Part shown: positions 1-9,953 of the stretch, piece after piece
How positions within the stretch are numbered: position 1 is the first letter of the stretch
How the letters are laid out: every line of letters starts with the position of its first letter
DNA from: Deltaproteobacteria bacterium
GTDB taxonomy: Bacteria; Desulfobacterota_D; UBA1144; Nemesobacterales; Nemesobacteraceae
Length of the DNA: 44,819 bases
Assembly (NCBI GenBank): GCA_029262295.1
Contig: JAJCZR010000049.1
Location: 1-44,819 of the forward strand
Direction of reading: 5' to 3'
The notes under the pieces: generated by a model
What the model was told of the DNA's origin: nothing
What the model saw: only the letters and a program-made list of their open reading frames with translations
The model's database searches: none
Position numbers and translations under genes: made by a program

Positions 1-222
1 TTCCACACGTTCGGGAGTACCAAAAAGATTAATCGCAAGCGGAAAACTAGCACCTTTAACATTTTCAAATATGAGAGCAGGGCCATCTTCCTTTATTACA
101 CGGTCAGCTATCTCAGTTATCTCAAGATCAGGATCAACTTCAGCTTTTACACGGGTAAGATCACCTCTTTTCTCCAGATGATCTATATAGTCATGTAGGT
201 TGTAAAAATTATGTTTTGGCAT
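1..222 (-). CDS. ubiD: UbiD family decarboxylase, N-terminal part (gene runs off the left edge)
   Basis: Reverse-strand translation MPKHNFYNLHDYIDHLEKRGDLTRVKAEVDPDLEITEIADRVIKEDGPALIFENVKGASFPLAINLFGTPERVE matches the UbiD N-terminus; not in the supplied ORF track because it is truncated. Confidence 0.9.
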   Translation of the reverse strand, partial: MPKHNFYNLHDYIDHLEKRGDLTRVKAEVDPDLEITEIADRVIKEDGPALIFENVKGASFPLAINLFGTPERVE

Positions 223-435
223 GAAAAATCAGATATTTGAGCATTAAATTGATGTTACAAACTAAGGATAACTTTAAAAAATAAATAGTAAATTTTTGAG
301 TCTAAATGCCTTAAAAAAATAATTTTCAAAAATCGAAAAATTTTTGTTGCATTTCAAAAAATTTAGTTATATAATCGTGCTGAATCATAAAATTTTTTAT
401 GAAACTTTATTTAAAGAAGGTGAATTTTTTAATAA

Positions 436-828
436 ATGAAAAGAACCCTATCTTACATCTTTATTATTCTTTTGTTTATTAGCTGCGGAGACGAATCTGA
501 GGAGTGTATTTTTTTTAACGAAATTGAAGGATCAAATTGTGTAGCGGAAGATGTATTAAATCTTTGTACTCAAGTGGCATGTGGATCCAATATCGGAGCC
601 TTCACTTTAGGATTTGAAGGACAAAATTGCTCAGATATCAATTGTTCTTCTTTTGAATGTGAAAGCATCAGAATCTCGGCTTTAGGTAATGAAATATTTG
701 AAGGGCCGATAGTATTTACAGACGTTGATTTAGAAGAAAGAGGAGAAGAATTTACTGAATTAGTGATTTTTGGTCTTATTGAAGTTAATAGTGAACTTGT
801 GGAATTTCAGTGCGTAAATTTTGATTAA
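436..828 (+). CDS. Cys-rich putative lipoprotein, paralog of 1434..1826
   Basis: Signal peptide with lipobox-like FISC; aligned Cys pattern with 1434..1826. Confidence 0.7.
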   Translation: MKRTLSYIFIILLFISCGDESEECIFFNEIEGSNCVAEDVLNLCTQVACGSNIGAFTLGFEGQNCSDINCSSFECESIRISALGNEIFEGPIVFTDVDLEERGEEFTELVIFGLIEVNSELVEFQCVNFD

Positions 829-889
829 ATCAGATTTATATACTTCATGATTATTTAGATCAAGCATAATTTAACAAGAGGGCAAACAT

Positions 890-1396
890 TTGATAAAAAA
901 ATTTATTACCCTTGTATTTACTAGTTTATTATTAATCAGTTGTGGGGAAGATGAAAATAATAATGCTTTCAATTGTCAATTAACAGCATTTTCTCCTATC
1001 CCAGAATGTGTCACTAACAGTTTTACTGAAGTATTTCCATTCGACATGCCTGAAGAAAGTAATTCATCTATTGGCTGCGATTGTAATGGTAAAAGTAGCG
1101 GAGATTTCATTATAGATTTTTTCAATCCATCATTTGATACTCTTGACGGTAAAAGCTTTGGAAGTGTTAGTGAATCAAGACAAAGTCTAACTTTGTTTGA
1201 GTTTATATGGGAAATTGAAGATTGCTCCACAATTTCTATTACAGAGTTTTTCAACGGAGAAGGGTTTTTAGGAACTTTAGAATTTATTAAGGTGCCGGAA
1301 GAACGTGTTTTAGAATTCTTTAAGCATGAAGATGGTGGACCTTTAGAAAACATTATTTGTTCTTGTACACAGTTTCTATTTTGTCTGGACGAATAA
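890..1396 (+). CDS. Cys-rich putative lipoprotein
   Basis: TTG start, signal peptide, lipobox-like LISC; sits between two paralogous lipoproteins. Confidence 0.65.
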   Translation: MIKKFITLVFTSLLLISCGEDENNNAFNCQLTAFSPIPECVTNSFTEVFPFDMPEESNSSIGCDCNGKSSGDFIIDFFNPSFDTLDGKSFGSVSESRQSLTLFEFIWEIEDCSTISITEFFNGEGFLGTLEFIKVPEERVLEFFKHEDGGPLENIICSCTQFLFCLDE

Positions 1397-1433
1397 TCTA
1401 CTGGAAATTTTATATTAAAAGGATGAAACGAGA

Positions 1434-1826
1434 ATGAAAAAAATATTTATATTTACTTTTATTATCTTCTTGATTACCAGCTGCGGAGACGAATCTGAGG
1501 AGTGTGTGCGATTTGCAGAACTTGAGTTCTCAGAATGTGTTGCAGATGATCTGTTAAATCTTTGTACTCAAGTTGGTTGCGGATCTGATAGTGGAAGTTT
1601 TGTATTAGGATTGGAAGGACCGGATTGTTCAGAGAATGATTGTTCATCATTTGAATGTGACAATGTTCGTTTATTTTTAGGAGAAGAAGTAGTAATAAAA
1701 GATCAAGTAGAATTTACAGATGTTCAATTTGTATTAGGTCAACAACCTGAAAGCGAATCAGTAATTACAGGTTTAGTTGAGGTAGACGGCGAATTACAGG
1801 AATTTCAATGTCTACATTTTGATTAA
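1434..1826 (+). CDS. Cys-rich putative lipoprotein, paralog of 436..828
   Basis: Signal peptide plus ITSC lipobox-like site; shares SCGDESEEC and LNLCTQV.CGS with 436..828. Confidence 0.7.
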   Translation: MKKIFIFTFIIFLITSCGDESEECVRFAELEFSECVADDLLNLCTQVGCGSDSGSFVLGLEGPDCSENDCSSFECDNVRLFLGEEVVIKDQVEFTDVQFVLGQQPESESVITGLVEVDGELQEFQCLHFD

Positions 1827-1848
1827 ATACTTTTTGTGCAACTAAAAG

Positions 1849-1889
1849 AACTCAGTAAAGTCCAAACTTTACCGAGTTACCTATTTTTT
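1849..1889. terminator. Stem-loop terminator between convergent genes
   Basis: AACTCAGTAAAGT-ccaa-ACTTTACCGAGTT (one central mismatch) followed by ACCTATTTTTT. Confidence 0.75.
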
Positions 1890-1905
1890 CTGAATAAAAT
1901 TGCAT

Positions 1906-2151
1906 CTAAAAACATTTATCTCTTACATGTTCCCTAATTAACCTTTTTAGGCTTGTAATATTGGCCCTTTCCTGCTTTTTTAATTTCGCCCAGAAGTTTT
2001 CAAGGGATTTTTTCCCTTTAGCGTTCTCAATATACTGATCATAACGCCAGAGTGAATCCAGACGCTCACTTAGTTCATGGATCATGTCATGGTCATGGTT
2101 TTTCATACCCTGACTACTACCTATGTGTTTATACTCTTCTTTTACTGACAT
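1906..2151 (-). CDS. Small conserved-looking hypothetical protein
   Basis: 81-aa ORF with an AGGAGG-like site upstream of ATG; charged soluble protein. Confidence 0.5.
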   Translation of the reverse strand: MSVKEEYKHIGSSQGMKNHDHDMIHELSERLDSLWRYDQYIENAKGKKSLENFWAKLKKQERANITSLKRLIREHVRDKCF

Positions 2152-2348
2152 ATAAAACCTCCTTTAAATAATATATTTCGATTATAGCACATGTCTTTTA
2201 TTAATTTCCAGATTTTAATATTTTTTTTCTAGGCCTTGCAAAAATGGCCGTTAAGAAAATGAATTAATATTGCGTTAAGAAGCATCCAGGGTTGCGGGAT
2301 GATTTGGATACTTTAGCAATATTTATTTTTAGCTAAATTTTTGCGCAG

Positions 2349-2426
2349 CCTTGATTTTTGTTTCTTTTCATCAAGGAAAAGAAAATACTTAATAATATTA
2401 AGATAGATCCTGAAACAAGTTCAGGA
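2349..2426. repeat. Composite intergenic palindromic element (CCTTGAT...ATCAAGG followed by ATCCTGAA-acaag-TTCAGGAT)
   Basis: Inverted repeats 2349-2355/2370-2376 and 2407-2414/2420-2426 in a non-coding gap. Confidence 0.55.
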
Positions 2427-2500
2427 TGACTGAACAACAATCGTACTCATTCCTTTGGCTAGTCTTAGGATAAATTTCATCTAATTACTAGAAAGAAATT

Positions 2501-3508
2501 CTAAAAACTAACTCCTACCCCAATCGTATAATTCAAATCAGTCTCTTCTGCATCATCAGCCGGTGTTGTGTCATGTTCAATAGATACTTTTGCTTCAGAG
2601 TAAAAATTCTCGGTAATTTGAGTTCTTAGTCCGGCAGAAGTTATAAGATAAAGATTAGACGGATCAGAAATAGCAGGGAATAATTTCAGATCATGAAAAA
2701 ACTTAAGTTTACTGAATAGATTTTTATCAAAGTGATAACCAAGTCTTAGAGTTATTTCATTATTACTCTCACCTTCAGAAAAGCTTTCATGAATGAATGC
2801 AAGGCCAGCCTCAGTTGAAAAATTGAGTTTATCACTTTCAACCCACTGATAACCAACACCAGGAGAAAGAATAAACCTTAAATCAAGATCTGAAAGATCA
2901 TCCTGTTCAAATCTAACAGAGGTGAACCAAAAAAACTTTTTACTGAAAAAATAATCATATTGAAGATCTGCATACCATTCATCCTGTGTTGTTTCATCAC
3001 CATCCTGTTCAAAAAGGTATTCAGCTCCAAAGGTAGTTCTATCATTTTCTGATCTTCTTTTTACAAATGCGCCAAAGTTAAAATTGAAATTCTCAGAGTT
3101 TCCTTCAGATCCAGCAATGCTGGTGCTTAAATTAGTTGTCCACTTTACTGGATCAGGAAGTGGCCCTATTCGGGTTATTTCGCTTATCTTATAAAGTTTT
3201 TCCTCTTTCTTATCAGAAGGTTCAATCAATATTTTGCCAGATTCAGATCTTTTAACTTTTTCTTCAATTACCATAGTTTCAGATAGATGAACTTCAATTG
3301 GTTCATCAGTTGCAAAAGAATCAATATTCTCAGAATTAATTACAACCTCATCCAACAGTTCACTTTTTAATGAAAGCTTTCCGTCTTCCATTTTGATTAT
3401 CTTGCCGGTAACCCTGTCACCATTTGTGAGATATATCTGATCTGCAAAAGAAAGTGTGGTAAAGGTTAAAATTATTAATAAAGATGAAACGATAATGTTT
3501 ATATTCAT
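2501..3508 (-). CDS. DUF481-type outer-membrane beta-barrel protein
   Basis: Signal peptide; N-terminal DQIYLTNGDRVTGKIIKMEDGKLSLKSE; beta-barrel-like C-terminus ending in VGVSF. Confidence 0.75.
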   Translation of the reverse strand: MNINIIVSSLLIILTFTTLSFADQIYLTNGDRVTGKIIKMEDGKLSLKSELLDEVVINSENIDSFATDEPIEVHLSETMVIEEKVKRSESGKILIEPSDKKEEKLYKISEITRIGPLPDPVKWTTNLSTSIAGSEGNSENFNFNFGAFVKRRSENDRTTFGAEYLFEQDGDETTQDEWYADLQYDYFFSKKFFWFTSVRFEQDDLSDLDLRFILSPGVGYQWVESDKLNFSTEAGLAFIHESFSEGESNNEITLRLGYHFDKNLFSKLKFFHDLKLFPAISDPSNLYLITSAGLRTQITENFYSEAKVSIEHDTTPADDAEETDLNYTIGVGVSF

Positions 3509-3773
3509 TTAAAAATTCTCCAAAGAAACAAATATTTATAGGTAAATTTGGTCAAAGATAATAGTAACAAACTGCGATAAGGTCAAAGCATAGATTTTAT
3601 CTTTATCACATTTTTAGAGATAACCCTTAGGTGTGTAGGTGCAAAAAATACTGGCTATTAAAAACACTTCACTTGCAGCCTCAATGCCAATTGTGATTTT
3701 CTATAAGATATTTAAACCTTTTATATGGGTCTTGAACGAAGTAAGTAACCTGACCATAGGTTTTTCACTCAGT

Positions 3774-4916
3774 TTACAATCCAAGCTCTTTGCCAATAAT
3801 TATTTTTTGAATCTCAGATGTACCTTCTGTAATTGAGGCTAAAAGGGCATCCCTATAATATCTTTCCACAGGATATTCCACCGAATATCCATAGCCTCCC
3901 AATACCTGAACTGCTTCGATGGCCACGCACTGCACTATTTCAGAGGAGTAGAGTTTTGCCATTGATGCTTCCTTGATGCAATTTTTATTCTTATCATATA
4001 GCCAGGCTGCCTTATAAGTCATCAATCTTGCAGCTTCTATTTTAGTTGCCATTTGTGCAAGCTTAAAGCTTATTGCCTGAAATTTTGATATTGGTTTTCC
4101 AAAGGCTTTTCTCTCTTTTGAATACTTAAGAGCATACTCAAAGGCTGCGCGCGCAAGCCCCACGGATTTTGCAGCATGTGTGATCCTCGCACCCGCGAGT
4201 GTCTTCATGAGTTCAATAAAACCTTCTTCTTTTCCACCCAGAAGGTTCTCTACTGGCACTTCACAGTTTTTAAATTCAAGCTCAGCATGATCAGAAGCTT
4301 TATGTCCGACCTTACCAATTTTTTTTGTAACTTTAAAACCAGGAAAATCCTTTTCAACTATAAAAAGGCTAATTCCATGGGCTCTTTTTTCTTTATCGGT
4401 GTATGCCGCCACAATTACAAAATCTGCAGACGGGCCGTTTCCAATCCAGGTCTTCTCGCCGTTTAGGATATACTTATCACCCTTTTTTACTGCTTCAGTT
4501 TCTATCCCTGATACATCAGAGCCACCATTAGGCTCGGTTAATGCAAATGCACCAATCTTTTTTCCTGCAAGGGCATCGACAAGGTATTTTTGCTTTTGTT
4601 CCTCAGTGCCGTACTTCCATATCGGAATACATCCAAGACCCACATGAGCATCCACGCTCATTGCAATACCGGAGCAGATCCGCCCAAGCTCTTCAACAAA
4701 AATATTTGCAGTAACTTTATCCGCACCTGCCCCGCCATATTTTTCAGGAAATGATATTCCCAGAAGTCTCATTTCTCCAAGTTTGGGGAAGAGCTGCAAG
4801 GGGAATGTTTCTTTTTTTTCATACTCATCTACAATGGGTTCTATCTCTTTCTTTATGAAAGCCTTTACAGTTTTTTCAAAGAGCTTTTGTTCTTCGGTGA
4901 ATTCAAAATCGATCAT
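3774..4916 (-). CDS. Acyl-CoA dehydrogenase
   Basis: FALTEPNGGSDVSGIETEA, ERKAFGKPISKFQAI, QVLGGYGYSVEYPVERYYRDA, ITEGTSEIQKIII motifs. Confidence 0.95.
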   Translation of the reverse strand: MIDFEFTEEQKLFEKTVKAFIKKEIEPIVDEYEKKETFPLQLFPKLGEMRLLGISFPEKYGGAGADKVTANIFVEELGRICSGIAMSVDAHVGLGCIPIWKYGTEEQKQKYLVDALAGKKIGAFALTEPNGGSDVSGIETEAVKKGDKYILNGEKTWIGNGPSADFVIVAAYTDKEKRAHGISLFIVEKDFPGFKVTKKIGKVGHKASDHAELEFKNCEVPVENLLGGKEEGFIELMKTLAGARITHAAKSVGLARAAFEYALKYSKERKAFGKPISKFQAISFKLAQMATKIEAARLMTYKAAWLYDKNKNCIKEASMAKLYSSEIVQCVAIEAVQVLGGYGYSVEYPVERYYRDALLASITEGTSEIQKIIIGKELGL

Positions 4917-5078
4917 ATTTAATTATATAAGATTTGTATAAATAAAACTATCAGATCATTTTTATAGTAGATGCGCTGAGTGGCAATCTAAGTATTAGTA
5001 GCAAAATACGGTAAGTCTTTTGAAGATAATAATTTATTGAAAGGTGTGAAAAGTAACTAATTATAATAAAGTATAAAA

Positions 5079-5636
5079 TTACTCGAGTTCTTCTCTTTTC
5101 CAGCTGTTTTCAGTTTCAACACCCACAGTATTTAGAAGCTTATCGACATAGCCTTCAATCATATCATCAACTGTCTCAACACCCATATAATGAGGTGGGG
5201 ATATTGGCATTATAACAACTCCTTCTTTGGAAAGTTTAAGTGCATTTTCAAGAGCAACAGTGCTAAGAGGTGTTTCCCTGAGAGCTATCACAAGCCTTCT
5301 TCGCTCCTTTAGTGCAACCTGAGCGATACGTGTAATTAATGTGTCGGCAATACCATTGGCAATCTTTGAAAGAGTGGAAACTGAACAGGGAACAATTACA
5401 AATGAATCGAAATGATTACTTCCAGAAGAGAAAGGGGCAGCAAGGTCAGCGTCGCTGTAAATGTCTTTTACCCAGGGGCGAAGCTCTTCAGCTTTAAGGC
5501 CAAGTTCTTCATGAAGCACCCTTCTTCCCCATTTACTTGCCACAAGAAACTTTTCATCGGGGCAACGTCTTAAAAAATCTACTCCGTATGCAACACCTGA
5601 TGCGCCTGTAAAACCAACAATAGTTCTCATAATCAA
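5079..5636 (-). CDS. ubiX: UbiX-family flavin prenyltransferase
   Basis: VGFTGASGVAYGV, PCSVSTLSKIANGIADTLITRIAQVALKERRRLVIALRETPLS. Confidence 0.93.
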   Translation of the reverse strand: MIMRTIVGFTGASGVAYGVDFLRRCPDEKFLVASKWGRRVLHEELGLKAEELRPWVKDIYSDADLAAPFSSGSNHFDSFVIVPCSVSTLSKIANGIADTLITRIAQVALKERRRLVIALRETPLSTVALENALKLSKEGVVIMPISPPHYMGVETVDDMIEGYVDKLLNTVGVETENSWKREELE

Positions 5637-6476
5637 CTAAAAGTATATACCTGTAAGAATAAAAACAAAAACCAAAGAACCTATCAAAATATTTATTTTA
5701 AAAAAAGCAAGATCAACATCAGAAGATTTTTTATGCTCCAGGTAAAGAAAAAAAGCAATAACAATCAATATGGCAAATGAAAAAACAGTTTTAAAAACCA
5801 TAAAATATAAGAGCAAAAGCATGATAAAAGCCATGATATGGCAGACTGCAGATATTTTTAAAGCAATAGTTCTTCCATAAACAGATACCATTGAAAAAAT
5901 TCCCTTTTCATTATCAAATTTTTCATCTAAAGTTGCATAGATAATATCAAAGCCACTCACCCAAAAGAAAGCAAAAAGTCCAACTAATAATCCGGGAACA
6001 ATACTGTTTAGTGAACAAGTTACTGCAAGGAAACCACCTAAAGGAGCAAGGCCAAGTGCAAGGCCAACACCAAAGTGGCAAAAGGGCGTAACTCTTTTTA
6101 AGAGCGGATAAATAATAAACACAATTAGTGGAATTGGTGAGAGAATAAAAACCAGATCACATATTAGATAAGCTGAAACGAGATATAAAATAGTTCCTGA
6201 AAGTGCAATTAATATTGACGTATTAAGATTTATTTTCCCCGACGGAAGTTCGCGATCTTTTGTTCTTGGGTTTTTTTTATCAATCTTTCTATCAAGGATT
6301 CTGTTCACTGCCATTGCAGCAGTCCTTGCCCCTACACCTGCAAGCACAATCAATAGCAAAACCTTTGTATCAGGAAAGCCACTTTCTGCAAGAAAAGCCC
6401 CTGAGAAAATGATTGGAAGGGAAAAGAGTGTGTGTTCCGCTTTAATAAAGCTGGAAAATATTTTTAAATTACCCAT
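5637..6476 (-). CDS. ubiA: UbiA-family prenyltransferase (ubiquinone or menaquinone route)
   Basis: Polytopic; NRILDRKIDKKNPRTKDRELPSGKI and DIIYATLDEKFDNEKGIFSM Asp-rich motifs. Confidence 0.9.
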   Translation of the reverse strand: MGNLKIFSSFIKAEHTLFSLPIIFSGAFLAESGFPDTKVLLLIVLAGVGARTAAMAVNRILDRKIDKKNPRTKDRELPSGKINLNTSILIALSGTILYLVSAYLICDLVFILSPIPLIVFIIYPLLKRVTPFCHFGVGLALGLAPLGGFLAVTCSLNSIVPGLLVGLFAFFWVSGFDIIYATLDEKFDNEKGIFSMVSVYGRTIALKISAVCHIMAFIMLLLLYFMVFKTVFSFAILIVIAFFLYLEHKKSSDVDLAFFKINILIGSLVFVFILTGIYF

Positions 6477-6581
6477 AAAATCATGGATTCTACCGTATTT
6501 TTTGTGATTCTAAAATTAATCTTTACTTTTGATACCATTAACATAGACTAAGAAATTCAAATAAAAATTGGCAAAACAATA

Positions 6582-7934
6582 ATGAATATTGAACAAATTG
6601 CAGAAGAGATTAAAGGCTATTTATTAAGTAAAGATAGCGCAGCTATAAGTAGCAAGCTGAGCGATTTTCATCCTTCGCAAATTGCAGATGTGATAGAAAG
6701 CCTTGAGCCTGAAGATCACACATTTGTGCTGGAATCTCTAAATCCTGAGATTGCGTCAGAAGTCTATTTTGAACTTGATTCGGAACAACGGGAAGACATC
6801 TCTGAGAAACTAGATGTTGAAACACTTGCTGATATAGCAGATGAAATGGATTCCGATGATGCTGCCGACCTTTTAGGGGAACTTGAAGATGAAAAAGCCC
6901 TTGAAGTTCTTTCAAGCATGGATCCTAAAGAGGCAAAAGATGTTAAACCTCTTTTAGAATATCCAAGTGACTCTGCTGGCGGCATAATGCAGTCGGAGCT
7001 GGTAAAAGTTACTTCCGATCTTACTGTATCTGAGACAATCAATTGGATAAGGCTTCTTGCTGATGATGTTGAAGAGTTTCAGAGGGTTTATATCACAGAT
7101 GAAAATGACGGGTTGCTCGGTATTATTCCGCTCCAACGATTAATTCTCGCAAATGCACAGACAAAAGTTCGCAGCATAATGGAAGATGTGGAAATTACAG
7201 TCACTCCATATATAGACCAGGAAGAAGTGGCAGAGTTTTTTAAACAGTATGATGTATTGGCAATACCAGTTGTCGACACTGACAATAAACTTTTAGGAAG
7301 GATAACAGCCGATGACATTCTTGATGTAATAACACAAGAAGCAGAAGAGGACATATATAAATTCACAGGTTTAGGAGAACATTTACATCCTTTATATACA
7401 CCTACCCGTGAAAAGATAAAACTCAGGGTTCCCTGGCTTATTCTCACACTAGTTGGTGAATTACTGATTGCACTTATTATAGTAAAAGTATTTCAGCCTA
7501 CACTTGAAAAAGTAGCCATACTTGCTGCTTTTATGCCTGCAATAATGGCTACAGGCGGAAATGTGGGTATTCAAACCACCACAATTGTAGTAAGGAGCCT
7601 TGGGCTAGGCACAATTAATATCAAACAGATATTAAAGCTGGTGGCAGCAGAAGTAAAAGTTGGTTTTGCACTCGGTGTCATTTGTGGTTTGATGGCTGCA
7701 TTAATTGGAAGCCTTATAAGCTATAACGAACCTCAAATATTCAAGTTATCACTGGCCGTTTTTATTGCGATGGTTTCTGCAACAATTGCCACTTCATTTG
7801 TAGGAGTCACAGCACCCCTTCTTCTTCATAAATTCAAATTCGACCCTGCAGCATCCTCAGGGCCATTTCTCACGATGTTTAACGACATATTTGGTTCGCT
7901 TTTTTATCTACTAATAGCAATGCTTATTTTTTAA
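6582..7934 (+). CDS. mgtE: MgtE magnesium transporter
   Basis: N-domain helical repeats (DEMDSDDAADLLGEL), CBS domains, C-terminal TM domain with FMPAIMATGGNVGIQTTTIVVRSL. Confidence 0.95.
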   Translation: MNIEQIAEEIKGYLLSKDSAAISSKLSDFHPSQIADVIESLEPEDHTFVLESLNPEIASEVYFELDSEQREDISEKLDVETLADIADEMDSDDAADLLGELEDEKALEVLSSMDPKEAKDVKPLLEYPSDSAGGIMQSELVKVTSDLTVSETINWIRLLADDVEEFQRVYITDENDGLLGIIPLQRLILANAQTKVRSIMEDVEITVTPYIDQEEVAEFFKQYDVLAIPVVDTDNKLLGRITADDILDVITQEAEEDIYKFTGLGEHLHPLYTPTREKIKLRVPWLILTLVGELLIALIIVKVFQPTLEKVAILAAFMPAIMATGGNVGIQTTTIVVRSLGLGTINIKQILKLVAAEVKVGFALGVICGLMAALIGSLISYNEPQIFKLSLAVFIAMVSATIATSFVGVTAPLLLHKFKFDPAASSGPFLTMFNDIFGSLFYLLIAMLIF

Positions 7935-7939
7935 AAGAA

Positions 7940-8626
7940 ATGAACACACTTGAAGCACTTATACTAAAAAAAACCCTATATAAAGAAGCTGATTATATTG
8001 TTACTTTTTTCACAAAGGAACTAGGCAAGATTTCAGGACTTGCCCGAAATGCCAAAAACAGCAAGAAAAGGTTTGGTGGCAGGCTTGAGCTTTTCAATCA
8101 TTTGAAAGTCGATATCAAACAGAATGACAATAAATTTAATACTATTAACGATGTGCAGATTAAAAGATCATACATAGGAATAATGGAAAATCTTGAAGCA
8201 TTCATGATAGCATCATTTGTAATGGAACACGTCGATTTTTTCAGTTCAGAAAATGAACAATCAGAAGAGCTTTTCAGTGAAACCCTGAAAACATTACATG
8301 AAATGGAAAGTGGTGAGGCACTTTTGCCTAAACTGCATACATTTCAGCTAAATTCACTCAAGATAAGCGGCTATGAACCAGACCTTGAAAGTAGAGATGA
8401 AACAACTGCAAATTTTAGTATTTCAGATGGGAAAATTGTAGATTCTCTGCCAAAAACTGATAATAATGTTTACAAATTTCATCTTGATATAGTGAGAAAC
8501 CCTGAAACTATGGATATTTTTCTCGGTAAAGTGGCAAATAATATAAGGGTATTAACAAAATATATTGAGTATCATACAGAAAAGCAGTTTAAAACAGCAA
8601 AATTTTTAGAGGAAATAAACATATGA
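7940..8626 (+). CDS. recO: DNA repair protein RecO
   Basis: EALILKKTLYKEADYIVTFFTKELGKISGLARNAKNSKKRFGGRLELF. Confidence 0.9.
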   Translation: MNTLEALILKKTLYKEADYIVTFFTKELGKISGLARNAKNSKKRFGGRLELFNHLKVDIKQNDNKFNTINDVQIKRSYIGIMENLEAFMIASFVMEHVDFFSSENEQSEELFSETLKTLHEMESGEALLPKLHTFQLNSLKISGYEPDLESRDETTANFSISDGKIVDSLPKTDNNVYKFHLDIVRNPETMDIFLGKVANNIRVLTKYIEYHTEKQFKTAKFLEEINI

Positions 8627-9801
8627 GCAAAGTTCCCGGATTTTATTTTAGTGGTATTTCATCAGGGGTTAAAAAAAGCGGCAAGAAAGATCTTGGTTTG
8701 ATATATTCAGAAGTCCCTTGCAAAATATCAGCAGTATTTACCAAAAATCTTGTAAAGGCTGCACCTGTAATTCTAGGTCAGGAAAGAATTAAAAACGGAA
8801 CCTGTCAGGCAATTATTATAAATAGTGGTAATGCAAATGCATGCACTGGAAAAAAAGGTTATAAAGATTCTGTATCCACATCAAAAGCACTTTCAAAAGA
8901 ACTAAAAATTGATGAAAACCTCGTCATACCATCTTCAACTGGCATTATCGGACTACCATTAAAGATGGATAAAATTGAAAAAGCTTTGCCTGAACTAATA
9001 AAATCCCTTGACGAAGAAAATATTGAAGATACAGCCCATGCAATGTTAACAACAGATAAATTTATAAAGACAGCTTCAAAAAAGATCAAGATTGGAAATA
9101 AAACCGGAACTATATCTGCAGTAGGAAAAGGAGCGGGAATGATCTCGCCAAATATGGCAACAATGCTTGCTTTTATTGTGACTGATATTGCTATTGCTAA
9201 AGGAGCTCTGAAAAAAGCTTTTAAAACTTCTATCGAAAACTCGTTTAATAAAATTATTGTGGATGGTGATACATCAACGAATGATTCTGCCTTCATAATG
9301 TCTAATGGTTTGCTTGAAAACAGGGAAATAAATGAGAAAAGCAGCAATTACAAAAAATTTGTTGAAGCAGTTACTGAAGTTTGTTCTGAAATTGCAGAGC
9401 TAATTGTAAAAGATGGTGAAGGGGCAACTAAAGTTGTTAAGGTAGAAGTAAAAGGTGCAAAGACTGAAAATGATGCTGCAAAAATAGCTCGCACTATAGG
9501 CAACTCACAGCTTTCTAAAACAGCTTTTTACGGCGAAGATGCCAACTGGGGAAGGATTGTTGGAGCTGCAGGCAGGGCAGGAGTGAAATTTAATCCTGAT
9601 AAGCTTGAACTATTTTTTGATGGAATAAAAGTTTATAGCAAAGGAGTTCAGCACCAATCTGAATCAAAGTATGCACATGTTTTTGAGAAACCAAAGTTTA
9701 CTGTCACTATCAAACTAAAAGAAGGAAAAGCCGAGTCATATATCATTACAAGCGATCTTACACATGAATATGTATCAATAAATGCTGATTATAGAAGTTA
9801 A
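8623..9801 (+). CDS. argJ: Bifunctional glutamate N-acetyltransferase/amino-acid acetyltransferase ArgJ
   Basis: INSGNANACTGKKG, GKGAGMISPNMATMLAFIVTD, DGDTSTNDSAF, DANWGRIVGAAGRAG; overlaps recO stop by 4 nt. Confidence 0.97.
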   Translation: MSKVPGFYFSGISSGVKKSGKKDLGLIYSEVPCKISAVFTKNLVKAAPVILGQERIKNGTCQAIIINSGNANACTGKKGYKDSVSTSKALSKELKIDENLVIPSSTGIIGLPLKMDKIEKALPELIKSLDEENIEDTAHAMLTTDKFIKTASKKIKIGNKTGTISAVGKGAGMISPNMATMLAFIVTDIAIAKGALKKAFKTSIENSFNKIIVDGDTSTNDSAFIMSNGLLENREINEKSSNYKKFVEAVTEVCSEIAELIVKDGEGATKVVKVEVKGAKTENDAAKIARTIGNSQLSKTAFYGEDANWGRIVGAAGRAGVKFNPDKLELFFDGIKVYSKGVQHQSESKYAHVFEKPKFTVTIKLKEGKAESYIITSDLTHEYVSINADYRS

Positions 9802-9953
9802 ATTAGTTACTCAAAAAAAATATCAATATTTCTCAATTCTATCTTAAAGAAATTTTTGCATTAAGGTTGCATTCACAATCAACAATGATTCTGAAAAGCT
9901 GGACATGATAACAGTTCAATGGAACTTTAAAATGTTTATCTAAAAACTACACA

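Noticed and set aside
976-1353. Antisense 125-aa ORF overlapping a lipoprotein gene
   Set aside because: Fully nested opposite a better-supported CDS with signal peptide; no recognisable domain. The same reasoning excludes most other nested track ORFs (4176+, 6643-, 8859-, 10582+, 18591-, 27080-, 34194- and similar)
3639-3836. 65-aa + ORF
   Set aside because: Overlaps the end of the acyl-CoA dehydrogenase gene, no SD or family similarity
1-6476. Novel quinone pathway gene cluster from ubiD, ubiX and ubiA
   Set aside because: These families commonly co-occur in ubiquinone and futalosine-type menaquinone routes; the window lacks the genes needed to tell which
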